11,404 nt of DNA, from assembly GCA_002306375.1 (NCBI GenBank), contig DBRU01000101.1, positions 1,282-12,685 of the forward strand. The letters run 5' to 3'. The notes under the pieces were generated by a model. That model ran no database searches. It was given only the letters and a program-made list of their open reading frames with translations, and had not been told where the DNA came from. The stretch's first letter is position 1. The number at the start of each line of letters is the position of its first letter. The DNA comes from Faecalibacterium sp. UBA1360 (lineage in GTDB: Bacteria > Bacillota > Clostridia > Oscillospirales > Ruminococcaceae). Positions 10,819 through 11,404 of the stretch are shown piece by piece. The position numbers were made by a program, and so were the translations under genes.

Positions 10819-11404
10819 TCAGGGTTTGCGGTCCAGGCGGTGCAGCGCCTCGTCCAGCTGCCGGGTCACGGGTTGATCGGCCGGCGTGCGGCGCAGGCGC
10901 TTGGCGGGTACTGCGGGCTGCGGGTCCACGGGACGCACGCGGCGGGGCGAGACCTTGGCGCGGGCAGGGGCCGCTTTGGGTTTGGCGGACGTCGGGGGCG
11001 CGGGGGTCTGGTCCACGGGACGCAGCTTGCCAAAGGCGCGCAGATCGGCGCCCAGGGTCTCGAGATCGGCGCTGGTATCGTCCAGGGCATGGTAGATGGC
11101 GCCCGTGGCGTTTTCCAGGTCCATGGAGGCCGCGATCAGCTTCTGGTCTACCCGGGCCAGCCGGTCGCGCAGCAGCATGACGCCGGCCGCCAGAGCGCGG
11201 GCATTGTCCGCCATGCGCTCTTTCTGCTCTTCTTCCTTGGCGCGCAGACGGCGCTCGGCGCTTTCGGCGTTCAGGCGGGCTTCGGCCAGGATCTTGCGGG
11301 CCTCGATGCGGGCCTGCTCGGTCACAGGCATCGGCGCGGGCGCCGGCGCCGGGGTCTCGGGCACGGGGGCCGGGGCCGGTTTGGGGGTCTCGGGCACGGG
11401 GGCC
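10819..11404 (-). CDS. Pro/Ala-rich coiled-coil protein, possibly DivIVA-like (partial, N-terminus missing)
   Basis: The frame is open at the right edge; 194 complete codons are visible, ending in TGA at 10819. A GTG at 11397 lies inside a Pro-rich repeat and has no ribosome binding site, so it is not a start. The visible part begins with PVPETPKPAPAP-type repeats (about 25 residues), then a charged helical region (EARKILAEARLNAESAERRL and a second helix LLRDRLARVDQKLIAASMDL), then a Pro/Ala/Arg-rich tail with two RPVD motifs. The helix pattern recalls the C-terminal region of DivIVA-type polar proteins, but the diagnostic N-terminus is off the window, so this is tentative. Confidence 0.7.
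   Translation of the reverse strand, partial: APVPETPKPAPAPVPETPAPAPAPMPVTEQARIEARKILAEARLNAESAERRLRAKEEEQKERMADNARALAAGVMLLRDRLARVDQKLIAASMDLENATGAIYHALDDTSADLETLGADLRAFGKLRPVDQTPAPPTSAKPKAAPARAKVSPRRVRPVDPQPAVPAKRLRRTPADQPVTRQLDEALHRLDRKP
11351..11404. repeat. 33-bp direct repeat coding for a Pro-rich linker
   Basis: A 21-bp sequence is identical at 11351-11371 and 11384-11404, 33 bp (11 codons) apart. It encodes APVPETP units in the coiled-coil protein and may continue beyond the edge. Confidence 0.8.

Overview
The window looks like a high-GC gut Firmicute (Oscillospiraceae/Ruminococcaceae type, near Faecalibacterium, Gemmiger or Subdoligranulum). The evidence is strong AGGAGG ribosome binding sites, TTGACA/TATAAT-type promoters, class B sortases, a PC4/YdbC gene and GC-rich codon use. 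The genus is inferred from general resemblance only.

Positions 1 to about 5162 are one end of a temperate phage or related integrative element. No structural, packaging or replication genes are visible. Reading left to right, the early genes on the minus strand are: an open-ended protein with a 15-residue tandem repeat and a Cys cluster, a small membrane protein, an XRE-type HTH protein, a Bro-N antirepressor-like protein, a 60-residue helical protein and a Cro-like HTH protein. A 71-residue gene at 1514-1729 runs the opposite way inside this set. Between the Cro-like gene and a CI/LexA-like S24 repressor (2285-2911, plus) lies a compact genetic switch: two back-to-back extended -10 promoters covered by CAAGA/TCTTG dyads. 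Downstream of the repressor are a lipoprotein (2929-3585), a 361-bp AT-rich gap with terminators and the integrase promoter, and a tyrosine integrase (3947-5002). The element ends in a 3' tRNA-Gly fragment (5136-5162), the probable attachment site. The matching intact tRNA should lie at the other end of the element, left of this window.

Positions 5163-5393 are host intergenic DNA: a perfect 22-bp hairpin, a diverged tandem duplication with a 150-bp period and a bidirectional terminator. Its minus strand imitates a tRNA 3' end.

Positions 5394-11404 are host genes, all on the minus strand. From upstream (right) to downstream (left) they are: an open-ended Pro/Ala-rich coiled-coil protein (possibly DivIVA-like), a terminator, a large polytopic GT-C-like membrane protein, a strong promoter, a small surface protein with a lipobox and a C-terminal TPATG sorting signal, a class B sortase, another promoter, a PC4/YdbC ssDNA-binding protein, an HD-domain hydrolase, a terminator, and a second class B sortase. 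The surface protein and the first sortase form a likely substrate-enzyme pair. The second sortase has no visible substrate here.

The most useful leads are the lysogeny-module lipoprotein (a candidate superinfection-exclusion gene), the sharp composition break inside the repressor, the antisense gene inside the lytic operon, the sortase mini-locus, and the tRNA-mimicking repeats beside the attachment site.
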